Below are positions 1 to 10,428 of a stretch of 64,000 bases of DNA, piece by piece. Made by a program: the position numbers and the translations under genes. The notes under the pieces are model-generated. The model was not told the origin of the DNA. It was given only the letters and a program-made list of their open reading frames with translations, and made no database searches. The stretch comes from Ignavibacteria bacterium. Lineage in GTDB: Bacteria; Bacteroidota; Ignavibacteria; UBA10030; SZUA-254. Within the stretch, counting starts at the first letter, position 1, and the number at the start of each line of letters is the position of its first letter. The stretch is taken from assembly GCA_016178595.1 (NCBI GenBank), contig JACOSY010000023.1, positions 121,194 to 185,193 of the forward strand. The letters run 5' to 3'.

Positions 1-597
1 AGATTACGAGTACGAGGACGCCCCAGATCTGGCCCATGTCACGGAAGTATGCGTAGAGTGTGGCAAGCAAAAATGCTACGCCAGCTGAGAAAATAATCAA
101 GCATGCAATCGGAATCGGCAACAAGAGTACCAGCGGGCTAAAACCCTTCAGCATACCAACTAGAAGCAAGAGTATAAGCGTATTAATCACGTACGAGAGG
201 ACACAGGTACTCGTCGAGGAAAATATTATGATAGACTTCGGAAAGTAGACCTTCTTCATGAGACCAGACTTGGCCGAGAGCGAGTTCATCGCACTGAAGG
301 TACAGTCCTGAAAGAATGCATAGCTGAGAATGCCGATGAGTAGGAAGATTGGATAATACTGAATCGTGCTGGGGAAGATTCTCGTGAAGACGAAGTAGTA
401 GATGGCGAACATCAGCATCGGATTCAGCATTGACCAGATGTAGCCGAGTACGGAATCGTGGTACTTCAGCCGAAAGTCAGCGACGGCAAGCTCGCGCACG
501 ATGTTGATGTACTTCGTGAGATTGCTGTGCGAGGGTCGCGGGGCAGTATGAACAGATTTCGCCGGTTGTGCGACATGCTCGACTTCAAGCGTTTTCA
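1..597 (-). CDS. ABC-2 type transporter permease, polysaccharide export (Wzm/TagG-like), partial at window edge
   Basis: Manual minus-strand translation from ATG at 597 gives MKTLEVEHVAQPAKSVHTAPRPSHSNLTKYINIVRELAVADFRLKYHDSVLGYIWSMLNPMLMFAIYYFVFTRIFPS...; 'DFRLKYHDSVLGYIWSMLNP' is typical of O-antigen/teichoic acid ABC permeases. Runs off the left edge, so absent from the ORF track. Confidence 0.88.
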
Positions 598-631
598 TAG
601 CTCTTCACCCTTCGGTCCCATTGGAAGCTGT

Positions 632-2875
632 TCACTTCTTTGGGACGAGACCGAGCGACGCGAGGAACTTGTAAGCGCTTGATGAGGCGATAGCGTTGAA
701 CTTCTGCTCGAAGATTGCAAGCTCCTGCGTCAACTCCTGCACTTTGATCTGACTCTTGTTGTAACGCTGCTGCAAGTCCCCCTGCGACTTCTGGAACGTG
801 TCGAAGGCTGCCGTCTGCTTCTCGAAGTCGGCTTTCATCTGGCGCATGGTATAGGTCTGCTCGTCGCACTTGCGCTGGAGTTCGTTCACATGCTCGAGCC
901 GCTTCTTGTTTTCCTTCTCCCACTGGTGCGCGTGTTGCACTTTCTGGTCGAAGTCGCGCTCCATGGCCTGGAGTTTTTCTTTCTGCCCGTCGATTTCCTG
1001 ATTGAGAAGGATGATCATCGCCGATTTTTCTTCCATACTTTTCTGGAGCGACGTTAAACGGCTGTGCAGTTTCTCGCTCTCCTGCGTCGCCGTGCGTGCA
1101 TGCGCAGCGCGTTCATCGTACTGTTTTTGCAGCTCGTGAATGCGCGCGCGGAGCTTTTGATTGTCCTGCGTTATGTTCGCGGCAACCGTTGCATGCTCGG
1201 CGTTCTTTTGATCGAACTCTTCCGTGTGTGCCTCAATTTCCTCGATGCGCGTGCGAAGCTGCAGGTTTTCCTGTGCCGTCGTTGCCGCAGCCGTCGCGTG
1301 CTCAACGCTCGTCCGCTCAAGCTCTTGCGCTCGCACACGCAGCGCTTCAACTTCTTCGGCGCTCTGTGCTGCTAATACCTTATCCTGAAGCTGCTGCCGG
1401 AGAGCGTTCATCTGCTCTTGTTGTTCCTTCAATTCCATCGTCGCCTGGATTGCCGCGCGGGATTTTTCCTCGGCGAGAGCATGGAGTGCGGCGAGGCGCG
1501 ACTTCAGCTGCTCAACCTCGGCTGCACTCGACCGCATCGCAATGACAAGTTCCTGGTACTGCTGTTGGAGGTCGGCAATGCGGGTGTGGAGATGCTCATT
1601 CTCGGCAGTCGTTGCCGCAAGCTGCGCGGCATATTCATCGCGCGCAGAGTGGAGATGCGCAATCGTCTCCCGGAGCGCTGCGACCTGCTGTACGAGCTTC
1701 TCATTCTCTTCACCGCTTGACGTGACAACCGTCGAACGCTCTTCGAGCTGTGCCTGCAAATCCTGTACCTTTGCAGAGAGAATTTCATGATCGGTGGCAA
1801 GCTTATCGGACCAGATCGTCTGCTCGTGGTACTCACGCTGGAGCTTTTCCAATGTTGCACTCCGCTCGGCGCTTTCCTGTTCGAGATCCATCAGTCGCAT
1901 GACGCGCTCGTCGAGTTGTTTCTGCACATCGTCGATATGGTTCAGGTGCGTCAGGTTTTCGTTCGTGAGAACGACGACAGCGTCGCGGTGCATGTCTCGT
2001 TCCTGCTCGAGCTGCGCAGCGCGCGTTCGGGCGTGAAGGACTTGCGTCCGGGCTTCGTCGTACTGCGAAAGAATTTCTCTCGCACGCTCGGTATGTGTCG
2101 TATCGAAATAGAGCGACTTGCTGCTGTTGACGATGTCCTGCGAAAGCATTTCGTCGGAGCAAATGGCGATAATGTGCATCGGCTCGGTGAACATCTCGAT
2201 ATCGCGCGGAAGCGAGAAGAGATCTTCGCGCACATGGAAGCGGAAGAGATCGTCCTTCCAGGCATGCAATGACCACATAGCCGACATGGTCAGCGGCTTC
2301 TGGCCGATGAAGCGAACGAACTGGAAATGTTTCTTCAGAAACTCGAACAACTCAACGCCGGAGAAGCCGGGCATCGTCTGTTCACCCGTGACTGTCTGGG
2401 CATCGGCTGAACGGACAGGAGTTGAAACGATGAAAACGCCACTCGCGGTCAGCGCGTGCGTGACGTTCTGCATGAACTGCGTCTGCGCTTCGGAACCATT
2501 GAGAAGTGGAAGCGTCTCGAAACTCACGACGACATCGATACTTTGCTCGAGGGTTTTGAACGATTCACACTGGCTTATCTCGAACCGGAGATTCTGAAAT
2601 TCTGCATACTTCTGGGCGGCTTGCTGAATCGCCGACGTATCGGCGTCAATGCCAATGACGCTTTCTGCATTCAGCGAAAGGAATGCGGCACCATACCCTT
2701 CACCAGACGCGATATCTATCACGCGCTTCCCCTTGGTGAAGCGGGATGCATACAGGTAGCGATGGTAATGTTCGAGAACTCGAACAGGCTCGGCCTGCTG
2801 GGGAACGAACGACGATCGAAATGTTGCCGTCGATTCGGCAACGATCTGATGCTGATCTGTTGTTATCGTTTCCAT
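632..2875 (-). CDS. SAM-dependent methyltransferase fused to long coiled-coil domain
   Basis: N-terminal 'RFTKGKRVIDIASGEGYGAAFLSLNAESVIGIDAD' class I MTase motif; then about 450 aa of heptad-rich coiled coil; C-terminal 'SSSAYKFLASLGLVPKK'. Confidence 0.85.
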   Translation of the reverse strand: METITTDQHQIVAESTATFRSSFVPQQAEPVRVLEHYHRYLYASRFTKGKRVIDIASGEGYGAAFLSLNAESVIGIDADTSAIQQAAQKYAEFQNLRFEISQCESFKTLEQSIDVVVSFETLPLLNGSEAQTQFMQNVTHALTASGVFIVSTPVRSADAQTVTGEQTMPGFSGVELFEFLKKHFQFVRFIGQKPLTMSAMWSLHAWKDDLFRFHVREDLFSLPRDIEMFTEPMHIIAICSDEMLSQDIVNSSKSLYFDTTHTERAREILSQYDEARTQVLHARTRAAQLEQERDMHRDAVVVLTNENLTHLNHIDDVQKQLDERVMRLMDLEQESAERSATLEKLQREYHEQTIWSDKLATDHEILSAKVQDLQAQLEERSTVVTSSGEENEKLVQQVAALRETIAHLHSARDEYAAQLAATTAENEHLHTRIADLQQQYQELVIAMRSSAAEVEQLKSRLAALHALAEEKSRAAIQATMELKEQQEQMNALRQQLQDKVLAAQSAEEVEALRVRAQELERTSVEHATAAATTAQENLQLRTRIEEIEAHTEEFDQKNAEHATVAANITQDNQKLRARIHELQKQYDERAAHARTATQESEKLHSRLTSLQKSMEEKSAMIILLNQEIDGQKEKLQAMERDFDQKVQHAHQWEKENKKRLEHVNELQRKCDEQTYTMRQMKADFEKQTAAFDTFQKSQGDLQQRYNKSQIKVQELTQELAIFEQKFNAIASSSAYKFLASLGLVPKK

Positions 2876-2907
2876 TGTGTCTATGCGAGCTCCGTAGTTG
2901 TGAATGA

Positions 2908-4107
2908 TTAGGGAGTTACTGGTTCTTCGAGCGATGCGTAGATGCGTTCCATACGACGAGCATGTTCGTTCCAGCTCAACTTGTTCAACACAGTCTCTAC
3001 AGCTCTCCGGGCCGGCGCGGTATCTTTCTCTGCCGATGCGTCCAGCGCTTCGATAATTCTATCGGCGAAGGAATCGGGATCGGCACGCTCTGCGACATAG
3101 ACACCCGGAACGTCGCGAACAACTTCCAGTGCGCCTACCGTCCGACTCACGACAACCGGTACGCCGCTCGCGAGCGCTTCAAGGACAAGAAGCCCGAACG
3201 GTTCGCTAATCGACGGGAGCACCAGGACATCCAAACTCCGCATGACTTCCGGTATGTCATCGCGATGCGGCAGGAAGATCACTATGTCCTTCAGTTCGCG
3301 TTGATGAGCATACTCGACGACGTCGTTGTAATAGTCCTTGAAAAATGGAAAAACGTCGGCAAACAATGCGCCGCCGATGATCACAAACATCACATCGCGA
3401 CGCTCCCGCGAAACCAGCGATGCAGCCTCCAGAAAAATCTTATGCCCTTTCCAGGGATCATATCTCCCAACCATGCAAATCAGCTTTGCCTCCGAAGGAA
3501 CCCTTAGTTCGTTCCGGAACTCTTTTGTTTCGCTGTCGCGTCGTGGTCTGAATGTCGACATGTCGACACCCGGATAGACCGTCAGGATCTTGCGAGCGAT
3601 GAACAACGTCCCTCGTAACAAATCCTCCCGAACGAGAGAGGAATTTGTAACGATCGACCTCACAAGAATAATGGCGAGAACATTGAATACGATCATTCGT
3701 GCTCGCTCGTAAAAGAAGATGACGCTGTATAGCACGGCGATCCGAAATCTGAGAACTGAAACGGCAATGAGGAGGAGCGACAGGACATCACTGCAATGGA
3801 TAACGTCCGTTCGGTTACGCTTCACGTAGCCGTACATTTTCCCCGAGGCGACAAACAATCGCCAGAGTCGTGCCGGATGAACGAGACGGCTGAGCATGAC
3901 CGTCTCGTACGCGAGGAAAACCGTCTCTACACCGAGTGACTCGATTTGTTCGACAAACGCTCCATGGCGGTTGAACATCATGACCGGTCGGAACCGCGCC
4001 CGATCAAGCGACTTCAACTGGTTGTAGATCGCGACTTCTCCCCCACCCATCTCGGCATAGAGATTGATGAAGAGGATCGCCGTTTTCGGCTCCATCTCGT
4101 GTGCCAT
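2908..4107 (-). CDS. Glycosyltransferase family 4
   Basis: 'VGRYDPWKGHKIFLEAA', 'SISEPFGLLVLEALASGVPVVVSRTVGALEVV' GT4 motifs; start moved to internal ATG (MAHEMEPKTAILF) just after the upstream gene's stop. Confidence 0.88.
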   Translation of the reverse strand: MAHEMEPKTAILFINLYAEMGGGEVAIYNQLKSLDRARFRPVMMFNRHGAFVEQIESLGVETVFLAYETVMLSRLVHPARLWRLFVASGKMYGYVKRNRTDVIHCSDVLSLLLIAVSVLRFRIAVLYSVIFFYERARMIVFNVLAIILVRSIVTNSSLVREDLLRGTLFIARKILTVYPGVDMSTFRPRRDSETKEFRNELRVPSEAKLICMVGRYDPWKGHKIFLEAASLVSRERRDVMFVIIGGALFADVFPFFKDYYNDVVEYAHQRELKDIVIFLPHRDDIPEVMRSLDVLVLPSISEPFGLLVLEALASGVPVVVSRTVGALEVVRDVPGVYVAERADPDSFADRIIEALDASAEKDTAPARRAVETVLNKLSWNEHARRMERIYASLEEPVTP

Positions 4108-4111
4108 CGTG

Positions 4112-5287
4112 TTAGGCTCCGACTTTCTCATACAGCGCTTCGAACTGACGAGCGTAGCTCTGCCAGCCATGCTCGCCATAGACTCGTTTTCCGCTGATAT
4201 CCGATAAAGGGATGCTCAGCGCCCTCTCAATTCCATCAACGAAGGAGGTTGTATTACGGGGTTCGGCAACAATGATGCCCAGTTTACCTTTCAGGACTTC
4301 TATAGCACCAACGGTACGCGTCACAACCAACGGCAAGCCGCTTTCCCAAGCTTCCAGCACAACGAGTCCGAACGGTTCGTAATCGGATGGACAGACGAAG
4401 ACGTCGAGTGCCGCCATGATCTCAGCAATATCGTTGCGATGATCCCACACTATCAGCTTGCCGTTCAATCCCATCTGTCGAACTTTCCGGAGAACCTCCT
4501 CCTGATACCGGGAGACTTGCGGCGCCACCCTGCTGGTTATCGGGCCACCGATCATGAGGAAACAAAGATCATCCCGTGAGCGCAAGAGTTGATAAGCTGC
4601 TTCAACAAACGTGAGATGCCCTTTCCACACTTCATACCTACCAATGAAACCGATCACTTTCTTCTCAAACGGTAAACCAAGAGATCGACGAGTCGTCGTC
4701 TTTTCACTTACATTCCGAGGATAAAACCGACTCATATCAACGCCATTGTATGCAACGGTCGTCTTCGACGCAATGCCGATAGTCTTGCGGAGTAAATCCT
4801 TTTTCACCGCAAAGGAATTGGTAACAATGTGATCCACATAAAGAAAAGCAAGAATGTTCAGGAGACAGCTCCGAAAGACACTGTAAAAGACAATCACATT
4901 GTAAATGAGAGGCAAGCGCATCTTCAAGAGTGTGGGAAGCAGAAGAACGATTGCAAAAATGTCGGTGCACTGAATAATTTCGACGTGCCGTTCCCTCATG
5001 ACCCTGGAGATCTCGAACGACGCCCGTATATTCCCGGCAATATTCTTGGGTCTCAACATTTCGGCAGGCTTTGCGACAACGAATGGCACGATGGCAATCT
5101 CAATACCACACTCTTCGACTATGTGGGTAAGCGGCCCACGCTCATTGACAATCAGAACAGGGCGGAATCGTTTTTGATCGACTGACTTCATGAGATAGTA
5201 TAAGGAATATTCACCGCCGCCAAGCCACGTGAACAAACTGATGTACCCAATAGTTACTCGAGAATCTTGCCCAACTTGTCGCGTCAT
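4112..5287 (-). CDS. Glycosyltransferase family 4 (tandem paralogue)
   Basis: 'IGRYEVWKGHLTFVEAAYQLL', 'DYEPFGLVVLEAWESGLPLVVTRTVGAIEVL'. Confidence 0.88.
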   Translation of the reverse strand: MTRQVGQDSRVTIGYISLFTWLGGGEYSLYYLMKSVDQKRFRPVLIVNERGPLTHIVEECGIEIAIVPFVVAKPAEMLRPKNIAGNIRASFEISRVMRERHVEIIQCTDIFAIVLLLPTLLKMRLPLIYNVIVFYSVFRSCLLNILAFLYVDHIVTNSFAVKKDLLRKTIGIASKTTVAYNGVDMSRFYPRNVSEKTTTRRSLGLPFEKKVIGFIGRYEVWKGHLTFVEAAYQLLRSRDDLCFLMIGGPITSRVAPQVSRYQEEVLRKVRQMGLNGKLIVWDHRNDIAEIMAALDVFVCPSDYEPFGLVVLEAWESGLPLVVTRTVGAIEVLKGKLGIIVAEPRNTTSFVDGIERALSIPLSDISGKRVYGEHGWQSYARQFEALYEKVGA

Positions 5288-5962
5288 GACCTCAACATAC
5301 AGTTACCGTGCTTCAAGCGGGATCATGGAATATCTTCCTCTTGTCATATTGATGCTGTGTGCAACTTTTTTACAGTTTGATGTAGACAATCCTACGACCG
5401 CGAAATTCGGCATTACGAGTCGAAACCGGTTTGGAGATATGGAGATCCCCAAAAAGATGTGAAAAGTTACACATTCCTTGTATTATAGTCAAGGAGAACA
5501 TTCGATGGCGGTTGTCCATGACCTCTTCGGAGGATGAAACCTGGTTGACACATTAGCATGCCACTCTCCAAGACCATATATATCCATCATCATCGAATTA
5601 TTCTCCGGCGAACACTGCAAAGCACACTGCAAAAAATATTGGATTGTCTTCGGAGTTTATCGTATATTCATGCGTCGAATAAGAATTTAGGATGATGCGG
5701 ACTTTCGATAGAATTGAGGAGTCTTCGCGGCATTTGTTGAGAGGAATGGCTCAGGTACACCTGCACCGTCCGATCCAGCCGTGCTCTTCGGCTTTAACCC
5801 CTTCCTCCCAATCATCCAACGAACGCATTCCACTTCACTGTCGTCGCAGCAGAACCGAGGGTATCAAGTTTCCGTGATCGCCCTATTGTGGATTTGCCGC
5901 CACACGCGTGAAGTCGATGCACCCCGAGTGACAGACGTGCTTGGAAGTCACGAGGTGAATAG

Positions 5963-7966
5963 TTGAAAAAACGCGTAAAGATGGAAGATGGCGGGGGCGC
6001 ACTTTCGAACACAACACTTGTTGTCATCGCCGCAATCGTGATTGCGGTTGCGCTCCACATTTGGGGATACGTCAACCCTTCGCACTTCAATTGGGGAACA
6101 CACCTTTTCTCTTTTTATGGCATCCCCATGGCAATTCTTTCTCTCGCCGTGATGGGGGTATTCCTTTTTCCATCGGCACAGGCGAAAGTAACAACCGTGC
6201 TCGACAAAATGGTTCGCGCATTCGCGAATCTGCCCGTCGCTGTTTTGATTTTGGTAATCGCTGCCGCTCTTATCACCGGAGCGAAGCTCTTCCCGGCACA
6301 ATTGCACCTTCTCGGTGACGGCGCCGTTCTACTCCGCTCCAATGCACTGGCTGCATGGGGAAGCAGTCTTGAACGGAGTTTCGCCAACCAACCGCTCATG
6401 CGCTTGTTCTACCACTGGACGTTAACGCTCCATTCCGCCGACACAACCGCAAGCCCGCTGGAAATTTATACATTCATCGATCTCGCCGCGGGCGTCGTCT
6501 TCGTGGGAATCCTTGTCTGGTTTTTCCGGAAATTGGAACGACCGCCGCTCGAAAAAGTTCTTCTCGCCTCGTTCCTGTATTTGACTGCATCGACACAATT
6601 CTTCTTCGGCTATGTCGAAAATTACGTTTTGCAGTTCGTCATTGTCACGTTGTTCCTCATGACAGGCTGGCTCGTTCTGGAGAATCGACTTTCGACCGCC
6701 GCCCCGATTACCTGCTATTTGCTGCTCGTGGGTCTCCATTTAGGATTCTTAGTTCTTCTCCCAAGTATCGGCTTTCTTGTTTTCTGGAAGATGGGGAAGA
6801 ACATCGTGAAAGCCGTGCTCATTCTTAGTGGACTCGGAGTAGTGGGCGTGGCAGTCGTGATTGCGTCAGGATACAATCTCCAACACTTGCTCGAGCGTTT
6901 CGGGAGCAGGAGCGTAGACTTCCTCCAGCCGTTCACTGCCATCGGTGGAAACTTCCCCTATCCCATGTTCTCAGCCTGGCATTTGTGGGATTGGTTTAAT
7001 GCACAGCTCCTGATCTCTCCGCTTGCTCTCGTTCTGGCGGCTATTCTCCTCATTCTCCATCGCAAAGAGATCGACTGGAAAAAGCCCGTGCTGCTCTTCC
7101 TTCTCATCACTACGGCATGCAGTCTTGTTTTTACGTGGATCATCAACTTTGCGCTCGGAATGGCACGCGACTGGGATCTTTTTTCGACATTCCTCGTTCC
7201 GCTTCTTCTCCTCGATATCTATCTGTTAAATCTCCCGCTTACGTTTACGCCACGACGGTACGTACTCGCGGTGATCGCTGCTGTATCGCTGCTCCACTGG
7301 ATCCCGTGGATCGGCGTCAATGCAAGCGCAGAGAAGCACATGGCACGCATGAAACTGTTGCATAATCCGAAGCTGCTGTCGCTGGTTTCGCAGATAGTTT
7401 ACGACGAAGCGCTCGCCAATTATTTCTTCGACAACGGCAATTACGCAGAAGCACGAACGTACTACGAGCACCTCATTACGATCGAGAATACGAATCCGCG
7501 CATCATCGGTAATATTGCGGACACGTACAGGAAACTCGGTGAGAAGGACAAATACTTCGGGATGCTACAGCGCGCCGTTGTACTCAACTCGCCTGATCCC
7601 GGCGTCTACTCGAATCTCGGCGTCGAATATGCCTCACGCGGCGATACGGCAAACGCCATCCTCTTCAATGAGCGCGCCCTTGCCATCGATTCCGATCACC
7701 GACTCGCACATGCGAACCTTGGTATTCTGTACGCAAGCCAGAAAAAATTCGCTGCTGCTGAAAAACACTTTGCGACAGCGATTATGCTCGGAATGCGAGA
7801 GTCAGTGCTCTTCCGTTATGCCGGCGACATAGCAGTTACGTTGGAACACTACGACCAAGCACTCCGGTACTACGACTCGTACCTGGAAATGGTTCCCGGC
7901 GATCGGAAAATTCTCGCCGTACGCGATCAAGTGCGGCAAGCAGTTGCCGTACAGAAGAAGCAATAA
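5963..7966 (+). CDS. Multi-pass membrane protein with C-terminal TPR repeats
   Basis: About 11 hydrophobic segments then TPR-like repeats ('YSNLGVEYASRGDTANAILFNERALAIDSDHRLAHANLGILYASQKKFAAAEKHF'). Start uncertain (TTG 5963 or ATG 5981). Confidence 0.75.
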   Translation: MKKRVKMEDGGGALSNTTLVVIAAIVIAVALHIWGYVNPSHFNWGTHLFSFYGIPMAILSLAVMGVFLFPSAQAKVTTVLDKMVRAFANLPVAVLILVIAAALITGAKLFPAQLHLLGDGAVLLRSNALAAWGSSLERSFANQPLMRLFYHWTLTLHSADTTASPLEIYTFIDLAAGVVFVGILVWFFRKLERPPLEKVLLASFLYLTASTQFFFGYVENYVLQFVIVTLFLMTGWLVLENRLSTAAPITCYLLLVGLHLGFLVLLPSIGFLVFWKMGKNIVKAVLILSGLGVVGVAVVIASGYNLQHLLERFGSRSVDFLQPFTAIGGNFPYPMFSAWHLWDWFNAQLLISPLALVLAAILLILHRKEIDWKKPVLLFLLITTACSLVFTWIINFALGMARDWDLFSTFLVPLLLLDIYLLNLPLTFTPRRYVLAVIAAVSLLHWIPWIGVNASAEKHMARMKLLHNPKLLSLVSQIVYDEALANYFFDNGNYAEARTYYEHLITIENTNPRIIGNIADTYRKLGEKDKYFGMLQRAVVLNSPDPGVYSNLGVEYASRGDTANAILFNERALAIDSDHRLAHANLGILYASQKKFAAAEKHFATAIMLGMRESVLFRYAGDIAVTLEHYDQALRYYDSYLEMVPGDRKILAVRDQVRQAVAVQKKQ

Positions 7967-7988
7967 AACGTATGGAGAAGTAACGACG

Positions 7989-8366
7989 ATGTTTGTTGCC
8001 ACAACCGATACCATTACCATCAAAGTGAAGCCCATGTTCATCGATGGACAATCGGATCCGATTGAACACAAACTTGTCTTCGCTTACTTCGTCTCCATCG
8101 AGAATCACGGGACCGAGCCAGTCCAGCTTCTCCGGCGGCACTGGTTCATCAACCACGGCGGCGGGCGGGTAGAAGAAGTGGAAGGCGAAGGAGTCGTCGG
8201 ACAGCAGCCGGTCATCCAGCCGGGGAAGGCGTATGACTATAACAGTTTCTGCGTTCTCGATACGTACGAAGGGACCATGGAAGGAACCTACCTCATCCAG
8301 CGCACGAACGGCGAATATTTCCGCGCTGCAATCCCGCGCTTCATCCTTCGCGCGTACGCGAACTAA
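7989..8366 (+). CDS. apaG: ApaG domain protein
   Basis: MFVATTDTITIKVKPMFIDGQSDP...FAYFVSIENHGTEPVQLLRRHWFINHGGGRVEEVEGEGVVGQQPVIQPG: strong ApaG signature. Confidence 0.93.
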   Translation: MFVATTDTITIKVKPMFIDGQSDPIEHKLVFAYFVSIENHGTEPVQLLRRHWFINHGGGRVEEVEGEGVVGQQPVIQPGKAYDYNSFCVLDTYEGTMEGTYLIQRTNGEYFRAAIPRFILRAYAN

Positions 8367-8381
8367 CATCGTCGTTCGTGA

Positions 8382-9173
8382 ATGGCTCGCCTCAAACTGT
8401 ACATCGAGTACGAAGGAACGCGCTACAGCGGCTGGCAGGTCCAGACAAATGCCCGCACGGTGCAGGGAGAACTGATCGGGGCGGCAAAGACAGTCTTCAA
8501 AACCGACACGTTCGAACTCTACGGCTCCGGCAGAACAGATGCGGGCGTTCATGCCCTTCTACAAGTCGCGCATCTTGATGTTACAACAATGCTCGCACCG
8601 CAAATCATCCGCTTGAAAATGAACGACGAGCTTCCTGCCGACATCAATGTCCTTGAAATCGAAAAGACTTCGAAGAATTTCCATGCACGGCATCATGCGG
8701 TCGCCCGAAGTTATCTCTACCAGATTTCCCGGCGGCGGACAGCCTTCGGGAAACGGTACGTGTGGTGGATAAAGGATCGACTCGACGTTCGCGCCATGCA
8801 CGATGCCGTCAATCTTTTTGTTGGAATGAAGAATTTCCAATCGTTCACAGCCGATGAGCCTGAAGAAAAGTCCACGACGGTGCTCATCGAAGAAATAGAA
8901 TTGAGAGAAGTCGGCGACTTGATTCTCATTCGCATCGTTGGTTCACATTTCTTGTGGAAGCAAGTCCGGCAAATCGTCGGCGTACTCGCTGAAGTCGGAC
9001 GTGGAAAAATGTCTCGTGAAAACATTCATCGTTTCATCACGCATCCATCCGCCGAACCTGCGAAGCTCACCGCACCCCCCTCCGGTTTATTTTTGGAAAG
9101 AGTATATTACCGGGGAGAAGCCCGGTTAAAAGAAATCGAGCCGGTGATGTCGATCGGAACTAGAATACGATGA
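8382..9173 (+). CDS. truA: tRNA pseudouridine(38-40) synthase TruA
   Basis: 'LYIEYEGTRYSGWQVQTNARTVQGEL', 'GSGRTDAGVHALLQVAHLD' catalytic Asp motif. Confidence 0.95.
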   Translation: MARLKLYIEYEGTRYSGWQVQTNARTVQGELIGAAKTVFKTDTFELYGSGRTDAGVHALLQVAHLDVTTMLAPQIIRLKMNDELPADINVLEIEKTSKNFHARHHAVARSYLYQISRRRTAFGKRYVWWIKDRLDVRAMHDAVNLFVGMKNFQSFTADEPEEKSTTVLIEEIELREVGDLILIRIVGSHFLWKQVRQIVGVLAEVGRGKMSRENIHRFITHPSAEPAKLTAPPSGLFLERVYYRGEARLKEIEPVMSIGTRIR

Positions 9174-10405
9174 ACATCTACACGATAATCATTCTTGTCG
9201 CACTCCTTGCGGAGTACGTTCTCGGCCTCATCGCCGACTATCTCAATATACGTACGCTTGGCGAGCCGTTGCCGGCGGAATTCGAAAGTGTCTACGGCTC
9301 CGACGCCTACAAAAAATCGCAGAGCTACACGCACACGCGTACCATCTTTGGTATTATCACGTCTACCTTCGGTCTCATCGCTATCATTGCTTTTTGGTTC
9401 CTGCATGGATTCAATTGGCTCGATCGGATTCTCCGTAGTTGGGGCTTTGGTGAAATCTGGACCGGCCTGTTCTACATCGGCTTGCTCCTCCTTGCACGCT
9501 CAATCCTTTTTCTCCCCTTCAGTATTTACTCAACATTTGTCATCGAAGAAAAGTTCGGCTTCAACAAGACCACTTCCAAAACTTTCGTTACGGATCTCAT
9601 CAAAGGATTTCTCCTTGCGATTGCATTAGGCGGACCGCTTCTTGCCGGCATACTCGCGTTCTTCGCGTACGCAGGATCGATGGCGTGGCTGTATTGCTGG
9701 ATCGTTGCGGCAGTCTTCACGCTCGTTGTCCAGTTCGTCGCGCCGGCGTGGATCATGCCGCTCTTCAATAAATTCACGCCGCTGGAAGACGGCGACCTGA
9801 AACGATCCATCCTTTCCTATGCAGAGTCAGTGAAGTTCTCCCTCCAAAATGTTTTTGTGATGGACGGCTCCAAGCGATCGAGCAAGTCGAACGCATTCTT
9901 CTCGGGCTTTGGAAAGAACAAACGCATCGCGCTGTTCGATACGCTCGTTCAGAAACATACTGTCGCGGAGCTTGTTGCAGTGCTCGCGCACGAGATCGGT
10001 CACTACAAGAAGAAGCACATCATCCAGGGACTTGTAACGAGCATTCTGCACATGGGGATTCTTTTCTTTCTCCTCTCGATTTTTCTGAAGGAGGCGGAAC
10101 TGTTCCATGCGTTTTTCATGGAACACACGTCGATCTACACCGGGCTGATTTTCTTCGGGATGCTCTACACACCGATCGAGTTTGTTCTTTCAATTGTCCT
10201 TCACGTTATCTCGCGCAAGCACGAGTACGAAGCCGACCGCTGGGCAGCGGAGACCACCGGCCAGCCGCAATCGATGATCGACGCGCTGAAGAAACTCTCC
10301 GTTGATAATCTTTCGCACCTCACACCGCATCGACTCTATGTCTTTCTGAATTATTCCCATCCGCCGGTGCTGCAAAGGATTCGGGCAATACAGAGCATCC
10401 GATAG
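9170..10405 (+). CDS. M48 family metallopeptidase (Ste24/CAAX protease-like)
   Basis: HExxH in 'AVLAHEIGHYKKKH', 'EYEADRWAAETTG'; multiple TM segments; ATG overlaps the truA stop. Confidence 0.93.
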   Translation: MNIYTIIILVALLAEYVLGLIADYLNIRTLGEPLPAEFESVYGSDAYKKSQSYTHTRTIFGIITSTFGLIAIIAFWFLHGFNWLDRILRSWGFGEIWTGLFYIGLLLLARSILFLPFSIYSTFVIEEKFGFNKTTSKTFVTDLIKGFLLAIALGGPLLAGILAFFAYAGSMAWLYCWIVAAVFTLVVQFVAPAWIMPLFNKFTPLEDGDLKRSILSYAESVKFSLQNVFVMDGSKRSSKSNAFFSGFGKNKRIALFDTLVQKHTVAELVAVLAHEIGHYKKKHIIQGLVTSILHMGILFFLLSIFLKEAELFHAFFMEHTSIYTGLIFFGMLYTPIEFVLSIVLHVISRKHEYEADRWAAETTGQPQSMIDALKKLSVDNLSHLTPHRLYVFLNYSHPPVLQRIRAIQSIR

Positions 10406-10428
10406 CATATCTTTCATATATCGATGTT

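Noticed and set aside
1064-2597. Several plus-strand ORFs (1064..1375, 1096..1545, 1418..1720, 1787..2272, 2118..2597) opposite the methyltransferase gene
   Set aside because: Antisense shadow ORFs of the coiled-coil CDS; composition biased by the opposite-strand codons and no family signature.
5288-5962. About 675-bp divergent intergenic region before the TPR membrane protein
   Set aside because: No convincing ORF, RNA fold or repeat found by eye; probably promoter region only.
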